Source of the DNA: Tetrapyrgos nigripes
Taxonomy: Eukaryota; Basidiomycota; Agaricomycetes; Agaricales; Campanellaceae
DNA: 64,000 bases
Reading direction: 5' to 3'
NCBI GenBank assembly: GCA_013368315.1
Contig: JAACJM010000308.1
Coordinates: 1 to 64,000 of the forward strand
Below the pieces are notes generated by a model. That model was not told the DNA's origin, ran no database searches, and worked only from the letters and a program-made list of their open reading frames with translations. Both the position numbers and the translations under genes were made by a program. Positions 20,787 to 33,008 of this stretch are shown here, piece after piece. Position 1 is the first letter of the stretch, and each line of letters begins with the position of its first letter.

Positions 20787-21625
20787 CTTGACATGAATAC
20801 GGATTCCAAGGGTAGGGAGCATTTTTGAAGGCCTCTGCACACAACTTAGAGACCACATCTCCAAGTTATTGCTAATGTTCTCCTTTTGTCAAATTGCACT
20901 TCATGTTTGATTTCTTCACTGTTCATTTCCTACTTGCATTGCAATCGCTATACTTACCCGTTTGACCTGCTACTTCTACACAGCCTTTTGTACGTTATTA
21001 TCTATCTCCTGTTTCATTTTTGGCCAAATCGGTTAATATCTGCCTTTGCAATGTTCACTTGATTAGTTATCTCCTTTCATGACTTTACTCCATTCTGCTT
21101 TCCCTTTCACATACCTTTTATATCCAAGTGTCCAGACCACATCTGGTGCATTCTCTCCACTTCCTGCGCTTCCTATGATCCAGTCTGCCCTGGTCCAGGC
21201 TAGATCTCATCCAGTCATCAGATCTGATAAATCCATCAGCAGAGGCCTGTTGATGGACGAAGTTTTGATGATCTGATTGCTGCTTGCTTTCTCCCCTCAT
21301 CTCCTACCTCTTTCCCCACAAGAAAGCAAGTTTGATGAGCACATCTAGTGCACTTTTTGGTGGTTTAGACTGTTCTAACCACTGCCACTCTAGTCTGCAG
21401 CTTCCTTGTAGCTCACTCTGTGTACACTGTAGCTGGTAAGCTTCGCTTCTACAGTCTGTTTAAGCATTGCTAACACTCCTAGAGCATATAGATATCAGCC
21501 AGACACTTCACTACTCTGTCCTAGTGTGTTTGTGGGTTGGATATCTTGCTCCCAGTGCATTATCAATGCAGTTACATCGCTCTACAGCTGTATTAACACT
21601 CCCCTTTGGACCTCTCTTGTAGATC
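20787..21625 (+). repeat. Dispersed repeat R1, copy 1, left part (interrupted by element T)
   Basis: The segment from GACATGAATACGGATTCC to the T insertion point aligns with 34168-34975 and 38348-39371. It continues after T at 29398-29569. Typical blocks are CCACATCTCCAAGTTATTGC, CTTTCACATACCTTTTATATCC and the GATCTGATAAATCCATCAGC block. R1 has no readable protein. Its 3' end GATGAGCAGCAGAGG is shared by three copies. Confidence 0.8.
21620..21625. repeat. Left target duplication of element T (TAGATC)
   Basis: TAGATC before the TIR corresponds to TAGGTC after it (29398-29403). In R1 copy 3 the uninterrupted site reads TTGTAGATCCAGCC (TAGATC at 39366-39371), one copy only. Confidence 0.8.
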
Positions 21626-21735
21626 TATGGCACACATAGTGTGCAAAAATTATCGACACAACATGGGTCTGGCTTTTTCTATTTAGACCCTGGCTTTTTG
21701 CATTGAGAGACTGGCTTTTTTCGATCTAGACACTG
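21626..21735 (+). repeat. Left TIR and subterminal repeats of element T
   Basis: The TIR core TATGGCACACATAGTGTGC is followed by AAAAATTATCGACACAACATG and TGGCTTTTT motifs at about 21670, 21692 and 21713. It aligns with the complement of 29300-29397. Confidence 0.88.
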
Positions 21736-21784
21736 ACTAAATCTAAAGTAATCTAATTGTGTATCTCTGGCTATTCATAATATA

Positions 21785-24076
21785 GTGGCTTTTACCTTAG
21801 AGTTGACCGTTCCTCAAGCAGATTATGTAATCAGGTCATGCACAGCTTGTTCCTTGACCACCATCAACACACCACTCAGCACGCATTTTCATGCACAATT
21901 CTTCTTCTCTTATGCATTCTTTCACCGTGAAATAACCCAATTTCCCGGTATCAGACTCAAGTCTAAAGTCAAATGTGACCAGAATACACATGGTGAGCAT
22001 TGTTTCATAGTATCTGAGTGAGAATCTTATCGCATTTTTTTCGCATTACATTATTATTGGCATAGGTGAACTCGTCTTCCACCGGGATTGTTGTGCACTA
22101 TCTACAGGTAATAGGCAGACAGTATCGTTCCACCAGCCTCCTCTGGACAACAGAGACTTTGTCCCTTTGTCTGTTTTGCTTCATGCACACGCTGTAATCC
22201 TGCCGAAGTCACTGGTGATTCAGTCCTTGCTTCAGAAAGTGCATCAATTAAGGCTGTAAGTCTAATCCCAATGATTCTATTCAGCTCTATTCTTGAAATT
22301 CACACTTTAACGTCTCAGGGATATGTATCTGGGGGTCTTCATCACATTCATAGACCAGATATGATGAATAAACTGTGTATCACCAGTGAACTACACTGTG
22401 CTCTACGGGGAAAGGAACTTGTTATTGGAATACACGAGGTGAGATCTACTTCTCTTAGTATCCATAGGTATACTCACTTATCCTACTGCCACAGTACATT
22501 ATTCGAATCTGTTTTGGAACTGAGGCTCATACATTTTGGGTTCCGGCTCTCTTCTGAAGCTTCTCTGAGGTGAGAAGGGAAAGGCCTTCCAGGTTCCAGC
22601 CGACCTCATTGATGGGCCACCCCACACCTCACCTCTTCTTCTTTTCATCCAGCTCACATTCGTTCGATCAGACTGGACCCTTCTATTTGTCGACCACCAA
22701 GTCTTCATCACTACTCATGTCATGAGGCTCCAATGCCCATGTAGAGCAGAAGATTTTCTGCCTGGCTCTCCAGTGAGTCTGCTTTTTTGTTCTCCTTTCA
22801 GCAAGCATCTATGCTGAAAGGTGTTTTTGCCCAGCTCTGGTCTCGATTCTGGAGTTGTAACCATGGCCCAGTCCATTCTTTGGAGCCTGAGCTTACTGTA
22901 GCCAGGAGATCAGCAACAAAGCTTTCAATTCTACTCCAGTCTGGCAGGTGATGAAGGCTTGCCAGGATGTCTTCAATGGTTTCAGTGCACAGGAGTCATG
23001 CATATCCATCCTCTCATGCCAATTTCATTCATATGCCAGAACACTGACCTATGGGTTCAGTTCCAGGCTACACTTATACAGCCCGTGTCCATGTCCAGTA
23101 CCAATGCCTTCCGCTTTAACGTTGATGGGCATTGGCGTTACTCCTCGTCAATTTTATGTTACCGGTGAGTGAAGGTGAAGGTCTCTGCATCCTGGCTTGC
23201 TACAGCATGGGAAAAGGGACTTTTTGATCCTCGTGCTATTCTTTGTAGTGATGGACTTGCTCAAGGTAAGTAAGCTTCTCTACATGACCATATAGGCCAG
23301 ACTCACTCAATTTTGGCTTGCTCTAGTGCCCAGTGAGGCCAACTCAGACCAGGATCACTCTCTCCTCACTCCTCCTCAGGAGGTAGCCCGCTACAAGAAC
23401 GCAGAAATCAAGAACTACGTCCACAAGAGCATGGTTCATTCTTACAGGCCTACTCTCCTTTCATTTGCCAGCTCCCTCTGTGAGTAAATCCATCTGACTC
23501 TCAGACTGAGACTAAATGAATTGGTTTGGCATATGAGCAGGGATCGCAGATTATTTGCTTTGTCTTGCAGAAACAACTCTCAGACCTTATAGTTTCCAAG
23601 TCTTTGCAGACTGCTCTTATATCCAGTCCAGACTCACAACAATGAAGATGACGAGCCTGGAAAAGAAGATGAGGAAGTGAGGGAGAGGTGAGGAAGATCT
23701 GCACACACAGAATAGCACATTTGCAGACAGCTCCATTGACGATTTCAATTTCTCGCTGACTCTCTATATTTCTGCTTCTCCTGTCAAGGCATCCAATTCA
23801 CTGGGCTCAGTAAAAAGCAGCAAAAAAGCTAGGGAATCTACGGAGGGATTCACAGGCCGTCGGAAGACAATGAAGGTTGGTGGAGCAAGGAGAAAGAGGC
23901 CAATGAAGAAGAAAGTTCCCTTTGGCCTTTCTAGTCGATCAAATACTTTGACAAGATTGGACTCCAATTCTTGCCCAAGCTCTGATGGTGTAGTTGGCGA
24001 AGAAGAGGTGATAATCCCTTCTATGGAGAGTGAGGATGGAGGGAAAGTGCAGACTCAACGTGTTTCCCCATATTAG
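21785..24076 (+). CDS. Multi-exon gene of unknown function inside element T
   Basis: Coding-looking exons with GT-AG introns run rightward from just inside the left TIR. Readable segments are ELTVPQADYVIRSCTACS, GELVFHRDCCALSTGN with DFVPLSVLLHAHAVILPKSLV, GYVSGGLHHIHRPDMMNKLC, ALRGKELVIGIHE, SDWTLLFVDHQVFITTHVMRL, ASWLATAWEKGLFDPRAILCSDGLAQ, PPQEVARYKNAEIKNYVHKS and a Lys/Arg-rich tail (RRKTMKVGGARRKRPMKKK) ending with TAG near 24076. The first frame begins with GTG, so the true start is unsettled, perhaps in an upstream exon. Introns are visible near 21991-22065 and 22440-22500. I recognise no domain. It is the second gene of T and may be a DNA-binding or accessory protein; that is a guess from position only. 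Confidence 0.55.
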
Positions 24077-24174
24077 AAACACTAGGGAGTATTCTGTAGA
24101 TTTAAAACACTTGAGATTTTTGCATTGTTGAAGATTTAGGTGATAGCTTCCTCTCAAATCAATACCCTGACTTT

Positions 24175-25960
24175 TAGGTAGCCAAGCCCCATCATCAGCT
24201 GCAGTGGTCCTGGGGCCTCAGGATTTGACATGTAGATTGACATAAAGATTATTTTGAAGGAATAATGATTGTTTCAGTAATAGTCCATCATGACTCAAAA
24301 TTTTCCCCCAGCATCAACCCATAATCTGGTATATGTGTAGGTATAAGGGTTATTTTGAAGGAATAATGATTATCTGGTGAATATTATTCCAAGTGATAAT
24401 GTACTGCTCACTTCGCACAAAAATCCCCTCCCTCCAGATACCCATGCCCCAGCATCAACTACAGTGGTCCTGGGGCCCCAAGATTTGATACATGTGTTGA
24501 TATAAGGGTTCTTTTGAAGGAATAATGGTTATTTGGGTAATAGTCTATCATGATAATGTGGTGCTCACTTCGCACAAAAATTCCTCCCTTCCAGATATCC
24601 AGTGGTCCTGGGGCCCCAAGATTTGATACATGTGTTGATACAAAGGCTCATTAGAAGGAATAGTGGTTATTTGGGTGATAGTCTCACTTTGCATAAAAAT
24701 CTCCTCGATACATGTGTTAATACAAAGGCTCATTTGAAGGAATAGTGGTTATTTGGGTAATAATCTATCATGATAATGTGGTGCTCACTTCGCATAAAAA
24801 TCCCCTCCTTCCAGGTATCCATGCCCCAGCATCAACTACAGTGGTCCTGGGGCCCCAAGATTTGATACATGTGTTGATACAAAGGTTCATTTATAATGTG
24901 GTGCTCACTTCGCATAAAAATTCCCCCACTTCCAGGTATCCATGCCCCAGCATTGACTACAGTGATGCTGTGGCCTCAGGATTTGGGGTATGAGTTTATA
25001 TAAAGGTTAGTTTAAAGGAATAATGGTTATGATAATGTGGTGCTCACTTCGTACTAAAATCCCCCCCTTCCAGGTATCCATGCCCCAGCATCAGCTACAG
25101 TGGTCCTGGGGCCTCAGAGCTTGGCTTAGTCTGAAGGAACAATGATTATTTGGGTCATAGTATATCATAATAATGTGGTGCTCACTTTGCCCAAAAATCC
25201 CCCCCTTCCAGGTGTCCATGCCCCAGCATCAGCTACAGTGGTCCTGGGGCCTCAGAGCTTGGCTTAGTCTGAAGGAACAATGATTATTTGGGTCATAGTA
25301 TATCATAATAATGTGGTGCTCACTTTGCCCAAAAATCCCCCCCTTCCAGGTGTCCATGCCCCAGCATCAGCTACAGTGGTCCTGGGGCCTCAGAGCTTGG
25401 CTTAGTCTGAAGGAACAATGATTATTTGGGTCATAGTATATCATAATAATGTGGTGCTCACTTTGCCCAAAAATCCCCCCCTTCCAGGTGTCCATGCCCC
25501 AGCATCAGCTACAGTGGTCCTGGGCCTCAGAACTTGTTATATGTGTTGATATAAGGCTTAGTCTGAAGAAACAATGATTATTTGGTCAATAATATACCAT
25601 GATAATGTACTGCTCACTTCACACAAAAATCCTCCCCCTCCAGGTATCCATGCCCCAGCTTCAACTACAGTGGTCCTGGGTCCCCAAAATCTGGTATATG
25701 TGTTGGCATAAGGGTTAATTTGAAGGAATAATGAATATCTGGTGAATAGTATACCATAATAATGTGGTGCTCACTTCACATAAACTTCCCTCCTTCCAGG
25801 TATCCATGTCCCAGTATTATGAGGGTCTATCTGAAGGAAGAAAACACATTTTAATTATAGCTTAACATGCAAGACAGGTACCCACCTTGGTCAAATTTCC
25901 TCTACTTCCAGGTATCCATGCCCTGGGTATTTACTACAGCAGTATCTGAGCCTCAAAATT
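24175..25960 (+). repeat. Satellite array inside element T, including 138-bp tandem units
   Basis: About a dozen degenerate units carry the core CCATGCCCCAGCATCA followed by CTACAGTGGTCCTGGGGCC, a GAAGGAATAATG block and TAATGTGGTGCTCACTTCGC. The anchor TGCCCCAGC occurs at 25081, 25219, 25357 and 25495, an exact 138-bp period, and those units are almost identical. The outer units are older and vary in length. No long ORF runs through it. Confidence 0.92.
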
Positions 25961-26139
25961 TGTTAGATTCAGGTGCCTAAAAGTCCTTCAAAATGAATAA
26001 GAAACATTTTGGTAATAACTTGACACTTAAGACCAGTGAGACTACGTGAAGTTCTCCATTAACATAACAGCCTTGAAGAAAATATCAATTCCCCAATTAT
26101 TGTCATCCTCTTTCCAGTCAAACCCCCTGCTCCCTGAAA

Positions 26140-29043
26140 AATTCATGGCCCTCCTTCACCTCCTCATCATCATTTACTAACAGCCCTGCCTCCCTTTCCT
26201 CCTCTGCTGTAAATGTCTGATAGTCTGGCCCCTCTGGATCCAGAGCCAACTCGTCAAGTGGTGGGAGCTGCCCATCTTCAGAGCAGTGTTAATGTCATCT
26301 CCAGGATCATGCCAATATCTCTGAGCAATGGCCTTCTCCTTGCTTAATTCGTAAATCGATATTGGCGACTTGTTGTGTTCAGTGCGCATGCGATGCCAGT
26401 TCCAAGAAGACATTGTCCTGTCTAGTGCTATTCATGTCCAGGAGGCTGATTTCCTCCAGATAAAAAAAGACCTTGTGAAACATCTCAAGGGTATCTTTCC
26501 AAACATCTCGCCACATTCGCTCTATACGAACGTTATGTGTTAATCTACAACACATTGAGCATTCTCTACATGATCTGGAGTGCTGGATAACTCACCTCCC
26601 CCAGAGATATGCATTGTGCCTTTCACCCCAGTGCGCTATCATCAGCCTTTCCACTTCATTATTCTCAGTACCCCAATCACCCCTCATACGACTAGGCCAG
26701 CTGTAGCATTCTACGGCATCGAGAAATGCAGCTGCAACTGTTTTGGCCCTCTTGTTGTTGGTGCAGTAGAGATAAAGAATGACTCTTGAATAACCATCGA
26801 CACATCTATAGACATAGAAACCCCACAGACGCAACTTCTCATTTCCATCCATATGCCATAGAGAGTAGATACGCTGTTTTGTGCAGCCAGTCCATCTATC
26901 ATAAATGTGTCAAAGCTATCACTGATGGTTGTACTTATCAACAAATTACACACAATAGGTCAGTGAACAGTAATAAAAACACACATGAAAAATACACACT
27001 GGCAGGATGTCAAATAGGCACACAATAGGTCAGTGAACAGTAATAAAAACACACATGAAAAATACACACTGGCAGGATGTCAAATAGGGGTGTCGAAGTC
27101 CAGTCCTCAGCTAGGACAAAGTAATCACAGAAGCCCTCAGGAGCAAACCTGGAGGGATTCACTAGGGCATGGAAGTGATTGAAGCTGTTGTACATTGAGG
27201 TGCCAATCTGAGAAAGCCACTCGAATGTCTTGGAGAATGACTCCTGGGTGATATGAGCCCTGAGAAGTTCAAAGCAGATATCAACCACAGGATTGATATC
27301 ATGAGGGCCAAGGCGAAAGTGGTCAAGAAAGTCGTCGCTACTCAGGGGCTAGAATCTGTCCCCAAGGCCAGCAAGGAAACTGAGACTCTCAAACACGTGG
27401 CCAGGCTGCAGGCATGCCTGTAGAAGGCCCTCTAGTCTGTCTGCAAGCGGTGCAGTGTGAGTGAGCTCAAAGCGGAGCCAGCTAACACTAGACTGAGCAG
27501 CAGCATAGTTGCCAGTAGGAGTGGCTGGCCACTGTGTCACAACCTGGAATGAGGGCTGTAAAGATGTATACATACCCATGAACACTTTTGAGTTGGTGCA
27601 GTGACATTGATAAGGTTCTGTCGGAGTACTAACAAGAAGGTTGATTTGCGCTGTGGCCCCTGGTTATCTATAGCATCATGAGAATGTATTCCTGACATAT
27701 AATACAGCGAGCATACCTGTTTTCGCTGATGACAAGGGGTCTGCAGAAAAAGATGTATCCTCGTCGCCCAAGCTAACCCCTGACTCAGGTGTTGTTGCTT
27801 TCTGCCTGCCCTTCATATCAACAGCCTCCCTTTTAGCCTTGATTGATGATCATGTTGTTCAGGTCATGTTGTCGTCGGTAGAGTCCTGCGCTGTGAGTTA
27901 TTACAACTGAGGGATGGTGAACCTTCAGAAAGTGCAAGATAGAGGCGGAACTGATATTTCTGGTCCTGTTGGTTTGTGTTGACATTTTGGAGTAGACTAT
28001 AAATGTCAGAGGCAAAAAGACATCAGTATAAGACTTGGTGAGACTCAAATAAAGACAAAACATACCCTTCTAGAACATTGAAGTCAATGTCTGTTCGTTT
28101 AGCTACCATCAACCTGTTGCCTTTGCCAGAGCCACTGGTATTCTTGTAAAGAACACGATACGACTTGAAAGTATCTGGCTGACCATGTAGGAGGGCACCC
28201 TCTTGAGTAAAACCAGTGGTGATGATATCGTTGACTTCGGCCTTGTCACCTCCACAACGGAAGAACAGATAGGTAGCAATGTTCTCTGCAAAGGCAGCTT
28301 GCACCCTACAATAACAGAATTGTCAGGGACATAGCTAGGAGATGAAAAGAACGAAGAACAATCCACTCACTCAGCAGTAGAGGGTGCTTGAGCCTTACCA
28401 CTATCGACAGATGGGGTATCTGGAATAAGGATAGCAGTAACCTTCAAAGGTTTCTCAGCCACATCAGACTTCCGAGACTTCTTCCCTGGCTTGGACGTCT
28501 CTGCCCCTTCTCCATCAGAATCCAGTCCAAGCTTCGCAGTTGTGCGAGTTCTCTTGCAACTGTTTTGCGAGTTCTTAGTGGTTTTACGAGATTGAGGGCG
28601 AGTACTGCTGGAGCTATTCAATGATTCGGCATGGGCCTGGAACATATACGTTGATGAGAGCTCTGAGACATGTTTCAGCCAATCGAAGACTTACCTGAGC
28701 TCCTGTGTCAAATTTTCCTCTGACACCAAGGCCTCCACTGGTTCCAATGGTACTTTCAGCTTTGCGGCGAGCTCTCTCCTGTGAGGTCTTTAAAAATGAA
28801 GTGAACTAAGTGTAACTGTTAAAAAGGTTAGACATACAGAGGTTGAGCTTGGTACAGAACTTGCATCAGCCGAGCCAGAAGCAGCAGCTGCATATGACTA
28901 AAAAGGGAATATAATTGATGAAAACTATCAAGGAATTAGAATGAGATACCCGCTTGTTTGAGCACAGGCATCACAGTGGTGTCTTGAGAGTCAAAGGCAT
29001 CACAGGGGCAGTCAGGAGTTTTGCAGGAAGAGAAATCAACCAT
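26140..29043 (-). CDS. Spliced DDE (rve-type) integrase-like transposase of element T, probably with lesions
   Basis: The start ATG at 29043 opens with a Cys-rich MVDFSSCKTPDCPCDAF. Ser-rich and Lys-rich exons follow (28.4-28.65 kb), then AFAENIATYLFFRCGGDKAEV, KSYRVLYKNTSGSGKGN (28.0-28.3 kb), RLEGLLQACLQPGHVFESL (27.4 kb) and ELLRAHITQESFSKTFEW (27.2 kb). The catalytic region is about 26.45-26.95 kb: HMDGNEKLRLWGFYVYRCVDG (first Asp), SRMRGDWGTENNEVERLM (second Asp) and NVRIERMWRDVWKD (Glu). HRMRTEHNKSPISIYELS and an acidic tail follow near 26.2-26.4 kb. Fungal proteins of this kind are annotated as integrase core domain proteins. Ten or so GT-AG introns are likely. A stop after LAGLGDRF (about 27350) and frame changes near 26290 and 26410 suggest recent decay, or missed introns. 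Whether one gene or two is not certain. Confidence 0.7.
26951..27090 (+). repeat. 70-bp perfect tandem duplication inside the integrase gene
   Basis: Positions 26951-27020 are repeated at 27021-27090, almost without change, starting CACAATAGGTCAGTG. It lies between the exons ending ILPV and beginning DSFDTFMIDGL, so probably within an intron. Confidence 0.92.
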
Positions 29044-29289
29044 TGTATAAGGACTGAATGAATTGAGTAAGGACTGAATTGAGGTGAGCACCAGACAGTG
29101 TCAAAGACTGGATTTTAATAGAAGTCGTCGATGGAGAAGTGTGGAGCTTATGGCTTGCGGAGTTTTAAAATTGGATCGGTGCTAGATGCCTGCTTATGGC
29201 CTGGGTCTAAAGGGAACGAATGGCCAGTGACTGGCTTTTTCCAAAAGCGAAGGGATTTATGAAAAAGCCATTGTATTAAGTAAAAAGCC

Positions 29290-29397
29290 AGTGTCTACAT
29301 CAAAAAAGCCAGTGTGTAGTTCTAAAAAGCCAGGGTCTAAATAGAAAAAGCCACATCATGTTGTGGTCGATAATTTTTGCACACTATGCGTGCCATA
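29290..29397 (-). repeat. Right TIR and subterminal repeats of element T
   Basis: On the minus strand it starts TATGGCACGCATAGTGTGC, followed by five TGGCTTTTT motifs to about 29270. It differs from the left TIR by one base in the first 33. Confidence 0.88.
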
Positions 29398-29569
29398 TAG
29401 GTCCAGCCAGTAGGACGCATTTTTTGGCACCCACCCTCCTCTCCCACTGTTCTTATGTACTTAAGTTAAACGCATAGCCAGTACATCTGTATTTAGCGCT
29501 ACTCAATCTGCAGAATGTTTTTGGGCTTCGGCCCGTGTTGTGGCTAATCCTCCTTGAGTGATGAGCAGC
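29398..29569 (+). repeat. Dispersed repeat R1, copy 1, right part
   Basis: It continues R1 after element T: CCAGCCAGTAGGACGCA, CACCCTCCTCTCCCACTG, GGGCTTCGGCCC, ending GATGAGCAGCAGAGG. The same end occurs at 32845-33008 and 39372-39541. Confidence 0.85.
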
Positions 29570-30600
29570 AGAGGCCCAGGAAGACAAGAAAAACAGAGTG
29601 TAAAGCACACTGAAATTGTAAATGTTTACATTTCTTACTTTCAGAAACCTTTCCCACACTTTCCCATATTGTCAGTCATTGTCCACCATTGTTGTGTTAT
29701 AGGCTAGGTTGAAAGAGCAATGAGGTATGGCCCTAATGAGTGTTGTTCCGATTTCTAGGAATGAAATAGTAGATATCTGCACCCCATACAGACTAAGCAC
29801 TTGTCGCCTTGGTATATATATTTAGTGATACTTTTTTATCTACAAAAATCACCAACTGGTCAAGTGTATTATTCAAGGTGTCAATGAGCTACAGCCCTAT
29901 GGACTTATGATTCTGTTACTAGGGGTCATAAGCAACATTTTGACACTCTACATAAGGTGGGTGCTTGTCACTTTGATATCTAGCAAAAAAAAACAGTAGT
30001 TGGGTTAAGATTGGGGACTTATACTTATTAGATGATAGACTGTGCTACATAGCTTGTGAACTGTAGCCTGCAATTGTAGCCTTATACATCCTACTGTGTC
30101 CAACTACTTCAGTGTCACACCCTGTACTATCCATCCACCTCCAAATTCTCTCTTACAGTCTATCATCCATCAATACATGTACCCATGCCACCAATGTCCA
30201 TACCCATTGGAATCCAAACCTCCAATCTCACATCTGGCCTCCAGCATCTGCCCTCTAGGTATCCCCACCATCTTTCTGTCTCCTGTCTTCAACTCCTATT
30301 CCTGAGTTGTTCCCAATGCTACGCCAACTGTGGCAACCAATTCCAACACCTCACTAGCACTTACTCACAACACCCACTATCATCACTGTTGTTTTGAGCC
30401 CTATAGCAGGTAAGATATTGTAGGACTCAAGAACAAGAACTGTATTGGTGTTGGAGAGGGTGGTGAATGAGGAATGGTGGTGGCAGGTTTATGAAAGGTG
30501 AAAGAAGAATTAGCACTACAGAAATGAAAAACATACCCAAATGCCTGCCAAAATCCCCCAATGGATCTCTCTCACCTTCACAGCTTGGTTTGCACTCTTC
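29570..30600. other. Non-coding stretch
   Basis: No gene is seen. Pyrimidine-rich CCATCCACCTCC-type text near 30120-30380 has some local repetition of ACCCATGCCACC/CCATACCC phrases. Confidence 0.4.
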
Positions 30601-31850
30601 AGAAATGGAATGTTAGGCAGTAACCAGTAGAGAATGGAGTAGATACATAACTCATTAAGGAATGAAAGTAAAAAAATAAATGTGGAAAGATGAAGAAAGC
30701 GTCAGAAGCAACAAAACTAAGAAAAACAACAAAACACATACCCAATCAACTCCCAAAGCTCCCAATGAATCTCTCTCACATGCTCCACAGTTTGAATTTG
30801 CATTATCTGAGCATGGAAAGGCAAGTAGTAATGAGTAGAGGTATATAACAATGGGGAGAAATACAAAAGAACAAAAGAAACACTCATCCAGCCCTTGTCT
30901 AAACAATCATCTCATTCCTCTCTCCACAGTCTTCCTGAGTACAGACAACCACCAACTGCGAGGGAAGGAAAATCATATTTCTCTCAGAGCAATTTTTCTT
31001 AAGTCCCAGATGAATTTGTTGCTTGCAGCAGCATTGGTTTGTTGTTGAGGCCTAGATGATAGTGAGGAAGTCAGACAATAGAGGAAGGTGGGAAGTGAGG
31101 ATTGGTGTTGGGATTGGAAGGAAAGAGAGAAAAAACTAGTCAGGAATCATCTAGCACTCCTGGACAACCTTCTGCTGCCCCAGGGTTGGGGCTGGATACT
31201 CCTGTGTCCAAGAGTGCTAAAATGGTGATAGAAAAAAAGAAAATATCAGAGAAAACTCACCTGCAAATAGGTACACCCACATGTCTGACTCCCTGCTCAC
31301 TTGTTGCACCCAGAAACCAACGCCCCACTTCTACAACTCTTAGTTGATTCATGCAAGTCAGTTTGAGCAATATGTCAGATTGATTGCAGGTTAGGCCAGC
31401 GTTAAAGGAATTTTGAGATGCAGAGAGGAAAAAGGGTTAAAAAATCCTAAGAAAGGATTGATTAGTTGATTAGTATTAATATAGAGTACTGATTGATGTT
31501 TTAAGACTCACCTAGATGCTATTGAGCAATAGAACAGTGAGTGTGAGTATGCTCACAGTGAGAACAGCAAAGACTGGAGACCTGGGAACATTTTAATTGA
31601 ATTCTATGGTTCTTAAAAGGGAAGATGACACTGAGTAGAAAGACATACAGGTTGAGAACAAGTCAAGCTTGATGAGTTTGAGAATCCTAATGGATTACCA
31701 GGTATCCAGAGACTGCTGTCTATGGATACTCATTAAAGATGGCAGTTGTAACCCTGGGCTTGAGCAGGAAGGCAGTGTCAAAGAGATAGATGGTCATACT
31801 GCAATTTCAGGAAGCTGTGGGCATTGAGGGAAAGTCAATGGTCATGCATG
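30600..31850. repeat. Degenerate dispersed repeat R2, copy 2
   Basis: It shares several ordered blocks with 6440-7980, including AAAGACATACAGGTTGAG and the GAGACTGCTGTC/GGGCTTGAG pair. It is too decayed for protein detection. Confidence 0.5.
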
Positions 31851-32844
31851 TACAGACAGAAGCAGATTCTGTCTGTAGCAAAACAAAATGTATTTGTTTT
31901 CGCATTAAGTGGCCCTGAACCAGAACAAGGAAGAAAAGAAGAAGAAAGAAAGACACATATTTGTGGCTTTGTTTACATACAGCCTTATTCTTTAAGGCTT
32001 TAGGTAAACAGTCCACAACATGCACCTTGTCTCACAGTATTCAAAAAGCCTTTGGAATACATCACTTGGATTTCATTAGATTGCAGGGTTCAGAAGGATG
32101 GAACAGATATGGCTTGAAAGGAGAGAGGGTCAGATTGGTGAGTAGTTCTGTCACATTTTTAGATTTCTTTAGATGCTGAAGTCGGTCTTTGCAGGATATT
32201 GAAGCTTCTCCAGGACTCAGTGTCTTTTGCTCGTTGACTTTGGGTCAATGGGTTTGACTGCTGACTATGTGTCAACATGCCTGTTCAATTCACTCAGAAG
32301 GGTGTGTCCAATTGGGTATGGGCATGAGAATGACTGCAGGGATGGGGAGTGGCATGGGTAGTATCTTTGACTTGGAAGTGCTGGGTGCTGGGCTTGGTGC
32401 TAGTTCAGCCTGGAATGCTGCAGTACAAATACTTTCAGGTGAGTTTTCTTAGATTTTAGTCTTCTTCTTTTGCCATTGTAGCACACCTGGACCTGGGAAT
32501 ATGTAGCAACAACCCTGGGGCAGCAGAAGGTGGTCCAGGTGTACTGCAATAACTGATTCCTCTTCTATTTATTTCCTTTCCCCTTCTACATTTTTGAACA
32601 CTCCTAATCCATCTGTTTCACAGCTTTCACTTACATAGTGTCCTTATTATGTATGCTTGCTTTCCATTCCACCACACTTCTGCTTTGGCCTAGCAGTTGT
32701 GAAAGCAATGTAATTGAATGTATTGTGGGTTATTCTTGCTGGACAGTGTTGTAAAATGTTCAGGAGAATTATGCAGAATGTATCAAGACTTTCCCAGAAA
32801 TAGCTAAAAATATGAATGGCAAAGTTGTTGCAAACCCTATCACT
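31851..32844. other. Non-coding stretch
   Basis: It holds short open frames only, none with a recognisable motif or splice pattern. Confidence 0.4.
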
Positions 32845-33008
32845 TGGCTAGGATGCATTTTTTGGCACCTACCCTCCTCTCCCACTGTTCTTATGTACTT
32901 AATTTAAACATATAGTTAGTACATCTGCATTTAGCACTCCTCAGCAGAATATCTGGGCTTCGGCCTGTGTTGTGGCTAATCCTTCTTGAGTGATGAGCAG
33001 CAGAGGAG
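32845..33008 (+). repeat. R1 3'-end fragment
   Basis: From GGATGCATTTTTTGGCACC to GATGAGCAGCAGAGG it matches the last about 165 bp of R1 at 29405-29569 and 39377-39541. Presence of only the 3' end resembles 5' truncation. Confidence 0.85.

Larger units (their letters stand above)
21626..29397. mobile_element. Element T: 7772-bp DNA transposon with long TIRs and DDE integrase-like transposase
   Basis: Both ends begin TATGGCAC[AG]CATAGTGTGC and stay alignable inward for about 75 bp, then carry repeated TGGCTTTTT subterminal motifs (three or more on the left, five on the right). A 6-bp TSD with one mismatch flanks it, and an empty site exists in R1 copy 3. Inside are a plus-strand multi-exon gene (about 21.8-24.1 kb), a repeat array (24.2-25.95 kb) and a minus-strand multi-exon gene with an rve-type D-D-E core (26.1-29.04 kb). 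I cannot match it to a named superfamily from memory. Confidence 0.85.

Noticed and set aside
21785..21990. Start codon of the plus gene in element T at 21785
   Set aside because: The codon is GTG, inside a TGGCTTTT subterminal repeat. The frame is probably an exon but the start is not established.
25060..25560. CRISPR-like regular repeats
   Set aside because: The whole 138-bp unit is repeated without variable spacers: tandem satellite.
29500..29569. tRNA or 5S-like gene at the R1 3' end (GGGCTTCGGCCC hairpin)
   Set aside because: No cloverleaf, A/B boxes or anticodon arm could be built. Only a strong short hairpin is present.
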